64,000 bases of DNA from Streptomyces sp. CG4. GTDB taxonomy: Bacteria > Actinomycetota > Actinomycetes > Streptomycetales > Streptomycetaceae. Below are positions 8,468-19,028 of the stretch, one piece after another. Numbering within the stretch: position 1 is the stretch's first letter; each line of letters opens with the position of its first letter. A program made the translations under genes and the position numbers. Under the pieces are notes generated by a model. That model was not told where the DNA came from. It searched no databases and saw only the letters and a program-made list of their open reading frames with translations. The stretch lies in assembly GCF_041080655.1 (NCBI RefSeq), contig NZ_CP163525.1, positions 1,674,001 through 1,738,000 on the forward strand, written 5' to 3'.

Positions 8468-9073
8468 TCAGAGCGAGTACGGGACCGGGACCGGGGGTCC
8501 GCGCCGGCTGACCGCGTGCCGCAGCGGGGTTCGGCGGCGCGGTTCGGGGCCGGCCGGGACGCGCGGGGCGTGCGGGGCGGGGGCGGGCAGCGGGGCGTCG
8601 CGCCACCAGGCAGCGAGGCCGGGGACGAGCGTGACGGTACGGCGCAGCACCGACCACAGCGCGGCCTCGCCCCGCCGCAGCCACCACGACGCGACCAGCG
8701 CGGCGAGGAGGTGGGCGGCGGTGGCGTGCGCGGTGCTGTGCGGGTGGGCCGTCGCGTGGGAGTGCATCGCGGCCATGGAGTGGGCCATGGAGTGGCCCGG
8801 CGGGGCCGCCGTGCGCGGGGTGCGGTGGGCGGCGTCGAAGCCGATGTGCAGCGCGACCTGGGTGAGCAGCATGGCGGCACCGATGCCGGCCAGCGACCGC
8901 TCCCGCTCGCCGAGGCTCCAGCCGAGCGCGAACACGCCCAGGAACCCGGCCGCGTCGGCCCACAGCGGCGGCATGTCCCCCATGGCGAGCCCGTGCCCGG
9001 CGGCGGCGAGCAGCACGCACACCGCGGCGAACACCGCGGCACGCAGACCTCTCACCGCCGGGGACGCACTCAT
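8468..9073 (-). CDS. His/Met-rich integral membrane protein next to ycnI
   Basis: 201 residues from ATG 9073 (MSASPAVRGL); an ATG six codons upstream is possible. There are four or five hydrophobic helices, and a loop rich in His and Met (GHSMAHSMAAMHSHATAHPH) at about residues 95-120 that looks like a metal-binding patch. The C-terminus is Pro/Arg-rich. It is followed 40 bp later by the YcnI-type gene and probably shares its transcript. Unnamed small membrane proteins of this kind are common beside ycnI in Streptomyces. Copper binding is inference from composition and neighbour. Confidence 0.7.
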   Translation of the reverse strand: MSASPAVRGLRAAVFAAVCVLLAAAGHGLAMGDMPPLWADAAGFLGVFALGWSLGERERSLAGIGAAMLLTQVALHIGFDAAHRTPRTAAPPGHSMAHSMAAMHSHATAHPHSTAHATAAHLLAALVASWWLRRGEAALWSVLRRTVTLVPGLAAWWRDAPLPAPAPHAPRVPAGPEPRRRTPLRHAVSRRGPPVPVPYSL

Positions 9074-9164
9074 GGTGAGGGATCCTGCCACGTCCGGGTG
9101 ATACGTGCGCCAGGGACGTCGTGTTCAGCCACCGGGGCACGGCCGAGGCGTGGCCGGGGCGTGG

Positions 9165-10316
9165 CTAGGACAGGGTGCCGATCCTGCTGCGGACCTTGTC
9201 CACGATCTTGGCCGGGAGCGTCGCGTAGCCCTCGAAGCTCAGGTCCTGCTGGCCCGTCGTGCCGGCGATGTAGGTCAGGAAGGCCTTGGTGGCGGGCCAG
9301 GTCGCGGGCTTGTTGCCCTGGTCGCAGACGATCTCGTACGTGACCATGTCGATCGGGTAGGCGCCCGCGGCCTTGGTCGCGTAGTCGAGTTTCAGCACGA
9401 GGTCGTCGCCGCCCGCGAGGGTGGCGGCGGCGATCGCCTTGGAGGCCGTGAGGACGTTGGCGTCGACCGGAGCGGTGGACCCGCTGTCGATCGCGACCGT
9501 GGGAACTTCGCGCGCGAGCGCATACGTCAGCTCGACGTAGCCGATCGCACCCACCGTCTTCTTCACCTGGTCGACGACGCCCGAGGAACCCTTCGCTGAC
9601 TCGCCGCCCTTGGCCATCCAGACCTTGTCGTGCCCGTACGTCCAGACGCTCGGCGCGGCGGCGCTCAGGTAGGAGGTGAAGTTGTCCGTCGTGCCGGAGG
9701 AGTCGGAGCGGTGTGCCGTCCGGATCGGCGTCGAGGGCAGCGTGGCGCCGGGGTTGAGCTTGGCGATCGCCGGATCGTTCCACTTCGTGATCCGTGAGTC
9801 GAAGATCCTGGCCAGGGTGGGGGCGTCCAGGACGAGTCTGCTGACTCCGGGCAGGTGGAAGGCGAGGGCGATCGGGCCGCCGACCATCGGCAGGTGGACG
9901 GCCCGGCCGCCGTGGGAGCAGACGCTCTTGGACTGGGTGATCTGGGCGGCGCTCAGTGCGGAGTCGGAACCCGCGAAGGCGGTCCTGCCCTTCAGGAAGT
10001 CGGCCTGGCCGGCTCCGGAGCCGTTGCCCTCGTAGCTGATCCGGTCACCGGGACAGGCCCGCGTGTAGTTCTTGATCCACACCTTCATCGCGAACTCCTG
10101 CGCGGTCGAGCCGGAGCCCGCCACGCCGGCCGCCCTGCCGCAGGCGACACCGGTCCCGGTGACGGCGGGCGAGGCGGCCGCGGAGGAGGGGCCGGCGGGC
10201 CGGGAGCCGCCGCCCGAGCCGCAGGCCGTCAGAAGGAGGGCACCGCAGACCAGCGCCGCACCGACCGCCGGGCCGCGCAGCCCGCTCTTTGGCTGAAGCA
10301 TCACTGGCTGACGCAT
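9165..10316 (-). CDS. pstS: Phosphate ABC transporter substrate-binding lipoprotein PstS
   Basis: 383 residues from ATG 10316 (MRQPVMLQPK), preceded by GAGGAGAGG; the open frame to 10433 is non-coding leader. The lipobox is LLLTACGSGGG. Phosphate-binding hallmarks are GSGSTAQEF, YEGNGSGAGQADFL, AFAGSDSAL, RTAHRSDSSGTTDNF and the C-terminal IDMVTYEIVC. It captures phosphate outside the membrane for PstCAB. No pstC, pstA or pstB is next to it, so it is an orphan or second PstS. No convincing GTTCACC-type PHO-box pair was seen upstream. Confidence 0.92.
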   Translation of the reverse strand: MRQPVMLQPKSGLRGPAVGAALVCGALLLTACGSGGGSRPAGPSSAAASPAVTGTGVACGRAAGVAGSGSTAQEFAMKVWIKNYTRACPGDRISYEGNGSGAGQADFLKGRTAFAGSDSALSAAQITQSKSVCSHGGRAVHLPMVGGPIALAFHLPGVSRLVLDAPTLARIFDSRITKWNDPAIAKLNPGATLPSTPIRTAHRSDSSGTTDNFTSYLSAAAPSVWTYGHDKVWMAKGGESAKGSSGVVDQVKKTVGAIGYVELTYALAREVPTVAIDSGSTAPVDANVLTASKAIAAATLAGGDDLVLKLDYATKAAGAYPIDMVTYEIVCDQGNKPATWPATKAFLTYIAGTTGQQDLSFEGYATLPAKIVDKVRSRIGTLS

Positions 10317-10447
10317 CACTCTTCGCCTCTCCTCACTGTCGACCGCCGAAGACGGCCCCGTACACCGGTGTGGTGCCGCAGGATCCTCGCGGCCCACTGC
10401 ACAGCGACGACTGCGCACGGTAACCATAAGCAATCAAATGATCACAT

Positions 10448-12157
10448 TCAGTGAAGGCTGCGCCGTCGCCGTCGGCTTCGTGGCAGCGTCGCCGCTGTCA
10501 CGGCGAGCACGCCCAGGACGGCGAGGACGGCGGCGGGCGCGAGGACGGTCCACGGCGCGCGCTCGGCGTACGGCTGGTTCTCCGCGAGGAGGTGGCCCCA
10601 TTCGGGCGACGGCGGCTGGGCACCGAGGCCGAGGAAGCCGAGTGAGGCGAGCGCGAGGGCGGTGCCGGGCAGCCGCAGCAGGGCGTGCCGGGTGACCGGC
10701 GGGACGACGGCCGGCAGCAGTACGTGGCGCAGCAGATACCAGCGGCCGGCGCCGAGCGCACGGGTGGCGGTGAGGTGGAGCGCGGCGCGTTCCTGCCGCA
10801 GCAGGGCGGAGGTGTGCGCGGCGAGCGGCGCCCAGGCGACCGCGGCGACGGCCAGCGCGGGGGTGGCCGGGCCGCCGCCCGCGACGGCGCTGACGAGGAG
10901 CGCGGCGAGCACCGGCGGTACGGCGTTGACGGTGTCGACGAGCGGCCCGGACAGCCGGGGCAGCAACCCGAGCAGCAGCCCGGCCAGCAGTGTGCCCGCA
11001 CTGATGGCAAGAGCGAGCGAGAGCGTGTCGAGGGCGCCGTGGGCGATGCGGGCGAGCAGGTCGCGGCCGAGCGCGTCGGTGCCGAACGGGTGCTCCCGGG
11101 AAGGGGGTTGGAGGCGGGCCCGGGTGTCCACGGCGAGCGGGTCGCGGGGCAGTCCGGCGGCGAGGACGGCCATCAGGGCGGCGGCGAGGACGAGGGGCGT
11201 CGTACGCCGGGCGGGCGCGGCGGGCCGGTGCAGGGCGGGGACGGCGCCGTCCCTGAGTGCGGGGCCGATGAGCAGGCGTACGCCGAGCCGGGCGGCGCCC
11301 GCGGCGAGGGACGCGAGGAGCACCAGGGCGAGGGTGCCGGCCTGGAGGACGGGCAGGTCCTGGGCGAGGGCGGCCTGGAGGGTGGTGCGGCCGAGGCCGG
11401 GGATGTCGAAGATCTGCTCGACGGCGACGGCGCCGCCGGTCATGCCGACGACGAACAGCGCGGTGTTGGGCAGCAGTCCGGGCAGACAGCGCCGTACCGC
11501 CTGCCGGGCGATGGCCCGCGCGGGCAGTCCGCGGGCGGCGGCCGCCCGCACCCAGGGTTCGGCGAGGGCGCCGGGCAGCTGGTCGTCGAGGAGCCGGCCG
11601 AGGACGGCGCCGGCGGGCAGGCCGAGGGCGAGGGCGGGCAGCAGGGTGTACCGCGGCCCGTACCAGCCGAGGGCGGGCAGCCAGCCGAGCTGTACGCCGA
11701 CGACGGTGGCGAGCACGGAGGCGGTGAGGAACTCCGGCAGTGCGGCGAGCACGGCGGAGCCGGTGCCGCCGGGCCGGGTGCGCCCGCCCCGGTACAGGGT
11801 CGGGGCGCACACCGCGGCGGCCGTGCAGCCAGCGACGAGAGACGCGACCGCCATGAGCAGCAGGGAGGCGCCGAGCGCCTGGAGCACGGTCGGCCCGACC
11901 TCGGCGCCGGAGATCCAGGACCGCCCGGCATCCCCGCGCGGCAGTCCGCCGAGCCAGCGCCCCAGCAGCATCAACGGCCCGTCGTCCAGGCTGAGTTGAC
12001 CGCGGATGGCGGCGAGGACCTCGGGGTCGGGGTCGCGGTCCTGGGCGCGGGCCTTGAGGACGGTGAGCGCGGGATCGGTGTGCGCGAGCCACGGCAGCAG
12101 CCCGATCCCGCACACCAGGGCACCGGCGAGCGAGCCTCGCCACAGCAGGGTGCGCAT
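10448..12157 (-). CDS. Fused DppB-DppC-type ABC transporter permease (peptide/nickel family)
   Basis: 569 residues, about twice a normal permease. The N-terminal half is DppB-like: EFLTASVLATVVGVQLGWLP, then GGAVAVEQIFDIPGLGRTTL near residues 225-245. The C-terminal half is DppC-like: PSREHPFGTDALGRDLLARI near 345-365, then LGFLGLGAQPPSPEWGHLL near 505-525. Both permeases are thus fused in one chain. It starts 3 bp after the binding-protein gene. No ATPase gene follows; the next gene is pstS. The partner ATPase must be elsewhere, or the system is broken. Confidence 0.85.
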   Translation of the reverse strand: MRTLLWRGSLAGALVCGIGLLPWLAHTDPALTVLKARAQDRDPDPEVLAAIRGQLSLDDGPLMLLGRWLGGLPRGDAGRSWISGAEVGPTVLQALGASLLLMAVASLVAGCTAAAVCAPTLYRGGRTRPGGTGSAVLAALPEFLTASVLATVVGVQLGWLPALGWYGPRYTLLPALALGLPAGAVLGRLLDDQLPGALAEPWVRAAAARGLPARAIARQAVRRCLPGLLPNTALFVVGMTGGAVAVEQIFDIPGLGRTTLQAALAQDLPVLQAGTLALVLLASLAAGAARLGVRLLIGPALRDGAVPALHRPAAPARRTTPLVLAAALMAVLAAGLPRDPLAVDTRARLQPPSREHPFGTDALGRDLLARIAHGALDTLSLALAISAGTLLAGLLLGLLPRLSGPLVDTVNAVPPVLAALLVSAVAGGGPATPALAVAAVAWAPLAAHTSALLRQERAALHLTATRALGAGRWYLLRHVLLPAVVPPVTRHALLRLPGTALALASLGFLGLGAQPPSPEWGHLLAENQPYAERAPWTVLAPAAVLAVLGVLAVTAATLPRSRRRRRSLH

Positions 12158-12160
12158 CGC

Positions 12161-13669
12161 TCAGCGCCGGGTGCCGGTGCCGACGAGGGCGCGCTCGTAC
12201 GGGTCGAGGAGCACGCCCTTGACCGCGCTGCCGACGCCGGTGATGACGCGCTGGTGGACCAGCGGTACGACGGTGTCGGTGCCGAGGATCGCCGCTTCGG
12301 CGCGCAGCGCCGCGGTCCGCCGTTCGGCGGGGTCGGCGGTGCGCTCGGCGGCGGCCACGGCCCGGTCGACGCCGCGGTCGCACAGCAGGGCCAGGTTGTA
12401 GCCGCCGTCGCAGGTGTAGTCGCCGGCGAGGACGGCGACCGGGTCGCCGGTGTCGACGAGGCTGTTGCGGGCGAGCACGAAGGCGTCGAACTTCCCGGCG
12501 AGCGCGTCGCTCTCCAGCCGGGAGTACTCGCGCACGACGAGCCGCACCCGGAAGCCGGCCTTCTCCAGCTGCTGCTTCAGCACCTGGGCCACTTCGGGGA
12601 GTTCGGGCCGGTTGTCGTAGGTGGCGAGGGTGACGGCGGTCCCGTCGGCCGGCTTGGCGGCTGCCCTGCCCCCGGGCCGGAGGTGCTTGCCCTCGGCCCA
12701 GGTGACGGCGGGCCCGTAGATCCCGGCTCCGCGGTCCGCGTGCCCCTCGTACACGCCCCGGGCGAGGCCGGAGGTGTCGACGGCGGCGCGGGCGGCGGCC
12801 CGCAGCCCGGCGTCCCGGAACGGCCCGGAGCGGGAGTTGAGCAGCAGACTGGTGGTCCGCGCGGTGGCGGTCTCCCGGCGTGCGCCCGCGTCGAGCGTGG
12901 CGGCCTGGGCCACGGGCACGGCCTCGGCGATGTCGACGTCGCCGCTGCGCAGGGCGTTGGTGCGGGCGGTGCCGTCGGCGACGAAGCGGACGTCGATGCC
13001 GGCGGTCCGGGCCCGGCCGCCCCAGTAGCCGTCGTACCGCTGGAGGGTCGCGGACGCGGTGCCGTTCACCTTCTTCAGCACGAACGGCCCGGTGCCGCTG
13101 CCGGCCGGATCGACGGTGCCCCGGTGCGCGTACGCCTTGGCGGACAGCACGGCGAGGCCGGGGCTGGACAGCCGGAGCGGCAGGATGGGATCGGGCCGCC
13201 CGGTGGTGATGCGCAGCCGGTGCCGGTCCACCGCCTCGGCGGTCAGCTCGACGCCGGACACGGCGGCCGGGGCGGGCCTGGCCCGGGCGGCCTGCGCGAG
13301 CGAGGCGGCGACGGCCTGCGCGGTGACGGCGGTTCCGTCGTGGAAGGCGGCCTCGCGCAGCGTGAACAGCCAGCTGCGGGCGCCCTCCTGCCGCCAGGAG
13401 GAGGCGAGGGCGGGGGCGGCGGCGCCGTTGCCGTCGAGGGCGGTCAGCGACTCGGTGATGCCGAGCCGGCTGAGGATGGTGCCGTCGGCGCCGTACGGGG
13501 AGAGCCGCTCGGCGGGCGGAAAGGCGAGCGCGACCCGCAACCGGGCTCCGCCGCCGGCGCCCTGTTCGCCGCCGCCGGAGCTGAAACAGCCGGCCAGCAG
13601 CGGCGCGACCGCGAGCGCGGCGAGCACACGGGAGCGACGCAGCACACGAAGGACGGAGGACGTACGCAT
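12161..13669 (-). CDS. SBP family 5 substrate-binding lipoprotein (peptide/nickel type)
   Basis: 502 residues, with a lipoprotein signal ending LAVAPLLAGCFSSGGGE. Features of the OppA/NikA family include ERLSPYGADGTILSRLGITE, the AFHDGTAVTAQAVAASL block and the late DGGYNLALLCDRGVDRAV region. It would deliver an oligopeptide, a metal complex or a similar ligand to the fused permease 3 bp downstream. It begins 3 bp after an acetyltransferase gene, so the three form one operon. Substrate not identified. Confidence 0.85.
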   Translation of the reverse strand: MRTSSVLRVLRRSRVLAALAVAPLLAGCFSSGGGEQGAGGGARLRVALAFPPAERLSPYGADGTILSRLGITESLTALDGNGAAAPALASSWRQEGARSWLFTLREAAFHDGTAVTAQAVAASLAQAARARPAPAAVSGVELTAEAVDRHRLRITTGRPDPILPLRLSSPGLAVLSAKAYAHRGTVDPAGSGTGPFVLKKVNGTASATLQRYDGYWGGRARTAGIDVRFVADGTARTNALRSGDVDIAEAVPVAQAATLDAGARRETATARTTSLLLNSRSGPFRDAGLRAAARAAVDTSGLARGVYEGHADRGAGIYGPAVTWAEGKHLRPGGRAAAKPADGTAVTLATYDNRPELPEVAQVLKQQLEKAGFRVRLVVREYSRLESDALAGKFDAFVLARNSLVDTGDPVAVLAGDYTCDGGYNLALLCDRGVDRAVAAAERTADPAERRTAALRAEAAILGTDTVVPLVHQRVITGVGSAVKGVLLDPYERALVGTGTRR

Positions 13670-13672
13670 CGG

Positions 13673-14212
13673 CTACCGCCCCATCGGAAGCTCGAAGTGG
13701 ACGAGGCTCTGGGGGTGTTCGGCGTCGGTGCGCTCATCGTGGACGACCGTGCCGAGCGACCGCCAGAACGCCTCAGCTCCGGGTACGGCCGGATCGGTGT
13801 GCAGATAGACGGACCGGTATCCGCCGTCGGCGACGGCGAACTCCACGAGCCGCTGGACCAGTTCCCGCGCGATCCCCCGGCGCCGGTGCTCGGGCCGCAC
13901 GTACACCCGGCGCAGCTGCGCCGTCTCCCCCGGCGGATACCGCTCGGCCAGCCGGCGCGGATTCGGCGGACACTCCGGCCCGCGCGAGTCCAGCGCCCCG
14001 GTCCCGACGACCTCTCCGGCCCCGTCGACCGCGACGAGCAAGGTGTGCCGCCGGGACCCGAGATACGCGCCGCCCGGATCCACGATGTCCCCGTGCCACC
14101 GGGGCACGTAACCGGTCCCGAAATCCCGGTGGACGGTATCGAGCATGACGGCCCGGGCGCCGTCCAGATCGGTGAGGGTCGCTGGCCTGATGCAGTACTT
14201 ACGCACTTGCAC
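13673..14212 (-). CDS. GNAT family N-acetyltransferase
   Basis: 179 residues from GTG 14212 (a second GTG two codons later is possible); there is no in-frame ATG nearby. The acetyl-CoA motif A is clear: LRRVYVRPEHRRRGIARELVQRL. Motif B has SVYLHTDPAVPGAEAFWRSLG. It leads the operon with the peptide/nickel-type binding protein and fused permease. It could acetylate the transported compound or self-protect against it. Substrate unknown. Confidence 0.8.
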   Translation of the reverse strand: MQVRKYCIRPATLTDLDGARAVMLDTVHRDFGTGYVPRWHGDIVDPGGAYLGSRRHTLLVAVDGAGEVVGTGALDSRGPECPPNPRRLAERYPPGETAQLRRVYVRPEHRRRGIARELVQRLVEFAVADGGYRSVYLHTDPAVPGAEAFWRSLGTVVHDERTDAEHPQSLVHFELPMGR

Positions 14213-14233
14213 ATCATATGCATCAACTGGGAG

Positions 14234-14243
14234 GGAACGTTCC
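14234..14243. promoter_or_regulatory. Palindrome GGAACGTTCC upstream of the acetyltransferase operon
   Basis: A perfect 10-bp palindrome lies about 20 bp before the GTG start, in the 74-bp gap behind the beta-glucosidase gene. It is placed like a repressor operator. No regulator gene is adjacent, and the site family is not identified. Confidence 0.3.
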
Positions 14244-14286
14244 GCTCGGTGCCTCGGCCCCCGCCCACCGGCCGGCCGGGCCCGGC

Positions 14287-15651
<1,365 letters not shown>

Positions 15652-15689
15652 GGAAGTCCCTTCGGAATGCGAGGTGTGGGTCGCTCGGG

Positions 15690-16559
15690 TCACTTGACGG
15701 CACCTGCCGTCAGACCGGCGACGAGATAGCGCTGCAGCAGCAGGAAGCCGGCCACCACGGGCACGCTGACGACCAGCGAGGCGGCCATGATCTGGTTCCA
15801 GTAGACGTCGTAGAGGGTGGAGTAGCCCTGGAGTCCGACGGCGAGGGTGCGGGTGGCGTCGTCGGTCATGACGGACGCGAAGAGCACCTCGCCCCACGCG
15901 GTCATGAAGGCGTAGACGGCGACCGCGACGATGCCGGGGATCGCGGCCGGTACGACGATCCGCAGCAGCGCGCCGAGCGGGCCGCAGCCGTCCACCAGCG
16001 CCGCCTCGTCCAGGTCGCGCGGCACCGAGTCGAAGTACCCGATCAGCATCCAGATCGAGAACGGGAGGGAGAAGGTGAGGTACGTCAGGATCAGGCCGCC
16101 GCGGGAGCCGAACAGGGCGATGCCGGTGGCGTTGCCGATGTTGACGTAGATCAGGAACAGCGGGAGCAGGAAGAGGATGCCCGGGAACATCTGCGTCGAC
16201 AGCACGGTCACCGTGAAGACCCGCTTGCCGCGGAAGGTGTAACGGCTCACGGCGTACGCGGCGAAGACGGCGACGACCACCGAGCAGATCGTCGCCGAGC
16301 CCGCCACGATCAGCGAGTTCACGAAGTACCTCGCGAGCGGGACCGTCGACCAGATGTCGATGTACGGCCGGACGGTCAGGCCGCTGGGCAGCCAGCGGAA
16401 CGTGCCGGTGACGTCCGCGAGCGGCTTCAGCGAGCTGGAGACCATCACGTACACCGGGATCAGTACGAACCCGGTGAGCAGGGTGAGGAAGATCCGCCGG
16501 GACCACAGGAACGAACGCGGCGGCACCATCGGCGACTTGGCCGTCCGGGATTCAGGCAT
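15690..16559 (-). CDS. Carbohydrate ABC transporter permease, MalG type
   Basis: 289 residues with six membrane segments. The cytoplasmic EAA loop is [20 protein letters not shown], which contacts the ATPase. The C-terminus AGLTAGAVK is the usual MalG-type end. Its start overlaps the end of the partner permease gene by 8 bp. No ATPase gene is in the operon; Streptomyces sugar transporters of this class commonly share the MsiK ATPase encoded elsewhere. Confidence 0.9.
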   Translation of the reverse strand: MPESRTAKSPMVPPRSFLWSRRIFLTLLTGFVLIPVYVMVSSSLKPLADVTGTFRWLPSGLTVRPYIDIWSTVPLARYFVNSLIVAGSATICSVVVAVFAAYAVSRYTFRGKRVFTVTVLSTQMFPGILFLLPLFLIYVNIGNATGIALFGSRGGLILTYLTFSLPFSIWMLIGYFDSVPRDLDEAALVDGCGPLGALLRIVVPAAIPGIVAVAVYAFMTAWGEVLFASVMTDDATRTLAVGLQGYSTLYDVYWNQIMAASLVVSVPVVAGFLLLQRYLVAGLTAGAVK

Positions 16560-17553
16560 CGGCCGTCCTCCGTCCGCGCGAGGTGAGCGCCAGATACCCG
16601 CCCGTCACGACCAGCAGGAACAGCAGCAGGAGTACGGACATCGCGGAGCCGGTGCCGAAGTTCCAGGTGACGAAGGAGGCCTGGTAGATGTGGACGGAGA
16701 GGAGGTCGGCGGCCTCGGGGGCGGACTTGCCGAACAGGACGTACGGCGTGTTGAAGTCGTTGAAGGTCCACAGGAACAGGATCAGGATCAGTACCTGGTT
16801 GACCGGGCGCAGGGACGGCAGGGTGATGCGGCGGATCTGCTGCCACATTCCGGCGCCGTCCAGGGCGGCCGCCTCGTACAGTTCCTTCGGGATGTTCTGC
16901 AGTCCGGCCATCACGATGAGGAAGGCGAACGGCCAGCCCTTCCACACCGACACGGTCAGCAGGGCGTAGAAGCTGTTGTCGCCGAGCAGCCAGAACGCGC
17001 GCTTGTCCGTGAGGTGCAGCTGGTCGTACAGGACGTGGTTCACCAGGCCGTTGTCGTGCTGGAACATGAACACCCAGGTGATGACGGCCGCGTAGACGGG
17101 CAGCGCGTACGGCACCAGGAACAGGGCGCGCAGCAGTCCGCGGCCGCGGAAGGTGTCCTGCATGAAGATCGCGGCCGCGGTGCCGATCAGCCAGCACAGG
17201 CCGACCGACAGCAGCGTGAAGCCGACGGTGACGAAGAAGGAGTGCAACAGGGCCTTGCCGACGGGGGCGTCGAAGTCCACCGACACCTTGTAGTTGCCGA
17301 GGCCGGACCAGGGGGCGGTGCCCCAGTCGCGGATGTAGAACTGGGTGAGCTCCTTGAAGCTCATCACGATGCCGATGACCATCGGCAGCAGATGGACGAG
17401 GAGTTCGAGCAGCAGGGCGGGCAGGAGCAGCAGATACGGCAGGGAGACGCGACGGAGCCGACCGGTACGGCGGCGGGGTTCGCGCACCGCGGCCCCGGGG
17501 GTCTCCTGTCGCACCGGCTCCTGGAAGGCGGTGGTCGTCATCGTCGCTCTCAT
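16552..17553 (-). CDS. Carbohydrate ABC transporter permease, MalF type
   Basis: 333 residues from ATG 17553, overlapping the binding-protein stop by ATGA; an ATG four codons later is also possible. It has six membrane segments after an Arg-rich N-terminus. The EAA loop is ELYEAAALDGAGMWQQIRRI. It pairs with the downstream MalG-type subunit to form the sugar channel. Confidence 0.9.
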   Translation of the reverse strand: MRATMTTTAFQEPVRQETPGAAVREPRRRTGRLRRVSLPYLLLLPALLLELLVHLLPMVIGIVMSFKELTQFYIRDWGTAPWSGLGNYKVSVDFDAPVGKALLHSFFVTVGFTLLSVGLCWLIGTAAAIFMQDTFRGRGLLRALFLVPYALPVYAAVITWVFMFQHDNGLVNHVLYDQLHLTDKRAFWLLGDNSFYALLTVSVWKGWPFAFLIVMAGLQNIPKELYEAAALDGAGMWQQIRRITLPSLRPVNQVLILILFLWTFNDFNTPYVLFGKSAPEAADLLSVHIYQASFVTWNFGTGSAMSVLLLLFLLVVTGGYLALTSRGRRTADA

Positions 17554-18866
17554 GCCGCCGGCATCTGCTGCTGGGCCTTCTGCAGTTCGGCCTTGACCGA
17601 GTCGGTGGTCACCGCGCGCCCGGCGGCGGCGTCGGCGAACAGGTCCTTGACGGCCGTGCCGACCGTCGTCTCGAACTGCGACTCGGACGCGACCTGCGGC
17701 AGGGCGGCCGCGCTGGTGGCGAGGGTGTTCTTCAGGACGGCGGTGCCGGGCGTGCCGAACACCGGGTCCGCCTGGGCCGACTTGACCGGCGGGATGGAGC
17801 TGTAGGCCTTGTTGAGGATCCTCTGCTCGGCGTCGGAGGTCATGAACTTCACGAACTGCGTGGCGCCGTCGAGGTTGTGGGTGTTCTTGAAGACGGCCAG
17901 GTTGATGCCCATGACCGCCGAGTCGACCTGGGTGCCGGAGCCGGGCGTGCCGGAGATCACCGGTACCGGCGCGATGCCGTAGGCGTCCTCGCTCATGCCC
18001 TGGGACTTGAGGTTGGCGGCGGCGGACTGCCACAGCAGCATCGCCTGCCTGCCCTTGGCGAAGTCGCTGACGGACTGGTTCTGCGCGTACTCGGCGTCGC
18101 CGGGCGGGATGACCTTGTCCGTGGCCATCAGGTCGACGTAGCTCTTGACCGCCTCGACCACCTTGGGGCCGGTGAAGTCGGGCTTGCCGTCGGCGGTGAA
18201 GAAGCCGGCGCCGTGCTGCTGGGCGAAGACGAAGACGTGGTGGATGTTCTCCGCCAGGTTCGAGCCCTCGGCGCCGAGCGCGGACTTGCCCTCGGCCTGG
18301 ATCTTCTTGCTGTCGGCCGTCAACTCGGCCCAGGTGGCGGGAGGCTTGTAGAGGCCCGCGTCGGCGAAGATCTTCTTGTTGTAGTAGAGGGCGTACGCCA
18401 TCGAGTACAGCGGGACCGCGGCCGGGTCCTTGCCCGCCGCGCCGGTCGAGCCGAGCGCGGTGTCGGCGAACCGGTCCCTGCCGCCGATCCTGGCGAAGTT
18501 CTTCGCGTCCCACGGCAGCAGGGCGCCGGTCGCCTGCAGCGAGGCACTCCAGGTGTTGCCGATGTTCAGCACGTCCGGGCCCTGACCCGAGGTGGTCGCG
18601 GTGAGGATCCGGTTCAGCAGATCCGACCAGGGCACGACCTCCAGCTTCACCTTGATCCCGGTCTGTTTCTCGAACTTGTCGAGTTCGGGCTGGAGGACCT
18701 GCTTGTCGACGGCGACGCCGGCGCCCTGGTTGGAGGCCCAGTACGTCAGCGTCTTCGGGGAGTCGTTCGACCCGCCCCCGGTCGCGGAGCCCCCGCCGCA
18801 GGCCGTGGCCGCGAGGGCGAGAGACAGGGTGACGGCGCCGGTGGCCGCGGCTCGGAATCTGCGCAT
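17550..18866 (-). CDS. Sugar ABC transporter substrate-binding lipoprotein
   Basis: 438 residues, with a lipoprotein signal ending LALAATACGGG. A family 1 (MalE-like) binding fold is indicated by LEVVPWSDLLNRILTATTSG, GPDVLNIGNTW, AYALYYNKKIFADAG and the late AVFKNTHNLDGATQFVKFM. It binds the sugar outside the membrane for the following permeases and GH1 enzyme. A good ribosome site (CAGGAG) precedes the ATG, and an AT-rich dyad lies about 40-55 bp upstream. Confidence 0.9.
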   Translation of the reverse strand: MRRFRAAATGAVTLSLALAATACGGGSATGGGSNDSPKTLTYWASNQGAGVAVDKQVLQPELDKFEKQTGIKVKLEVVPWSDLLNRILTATTSGQGPDVLNIGNTWSASLQATGALLPWDAKNFARIGGRDRFADTALGSTGAAGKDPAAVPLYSMAYALYYNKKIFADAGLYKPPATWAELTADSKKIQAEGKSALGAEGSNLAENIHHVFVFAQQHGAGFFTADGKPDFTGPKVVEAVKSYVDLMATDKVIPPGDAEYAQNQSVSDFAKGRQAMLLWQSAAANLKSQGMSEDAYGIAPVPVISGTPGSGTQVDSAVMGINLAVFKNTHNLDGATQFVKFMTSDAEQRILNKAYSSIPPVKSAQADPVFGTPGTAVLKNTLATSAAALPQVASESQFETTVGTAVKDLFADAAAGRAVTTDSVKAELQKAQQQMPAA

Positions 18867-18904
18867 GGCTCCTGGTGTCCCTTTCCGGGAGGCGGGTTCC
18901 TCAT

Positions 18905-18919
18905 GTCTTAATTTAGGAC
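18905..18919. promoter_or_regulatory. Likely operator of the sugar operon
   Basis: GTCTTAATTTAGGAC is a 15-bp dyad with one mismatch between arms (GTCTTAA / GTCCTAA). A further GAGTTAAT copy follows at 18922. The block is strikingly AT-rich for this genome and sits upstream of the binding-protein gene. It is compatible with a ROK-family repressor site. The repressor gene is not adjacent. Confidence 0.5.
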
Positions 18920-18978
18920 GTGAGTTAATCCTCAGGAGAGAAGCACGTCAAGGGATCCGGCAACGACGGACGTGCGCA

Positions 18979-19021
18979 GGGGCCCGCACCACCCACCGGG
19001 TCGGTGGATGGTGCGGGCCCC
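18979..19021. terminator. Terminator after the elongation factor G gene
   Basis: GGGGCCCGCACCA pairs with TGGTGCGGGCCCC, with further pairing inside (CCACCG/CGGTGG). It lies just past the leftward stop of the EF-G gene, and upstream of the sugar operon's promoter region. Confidence 0.8.
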
Positions 19022-19028
19022 GCCCCCG

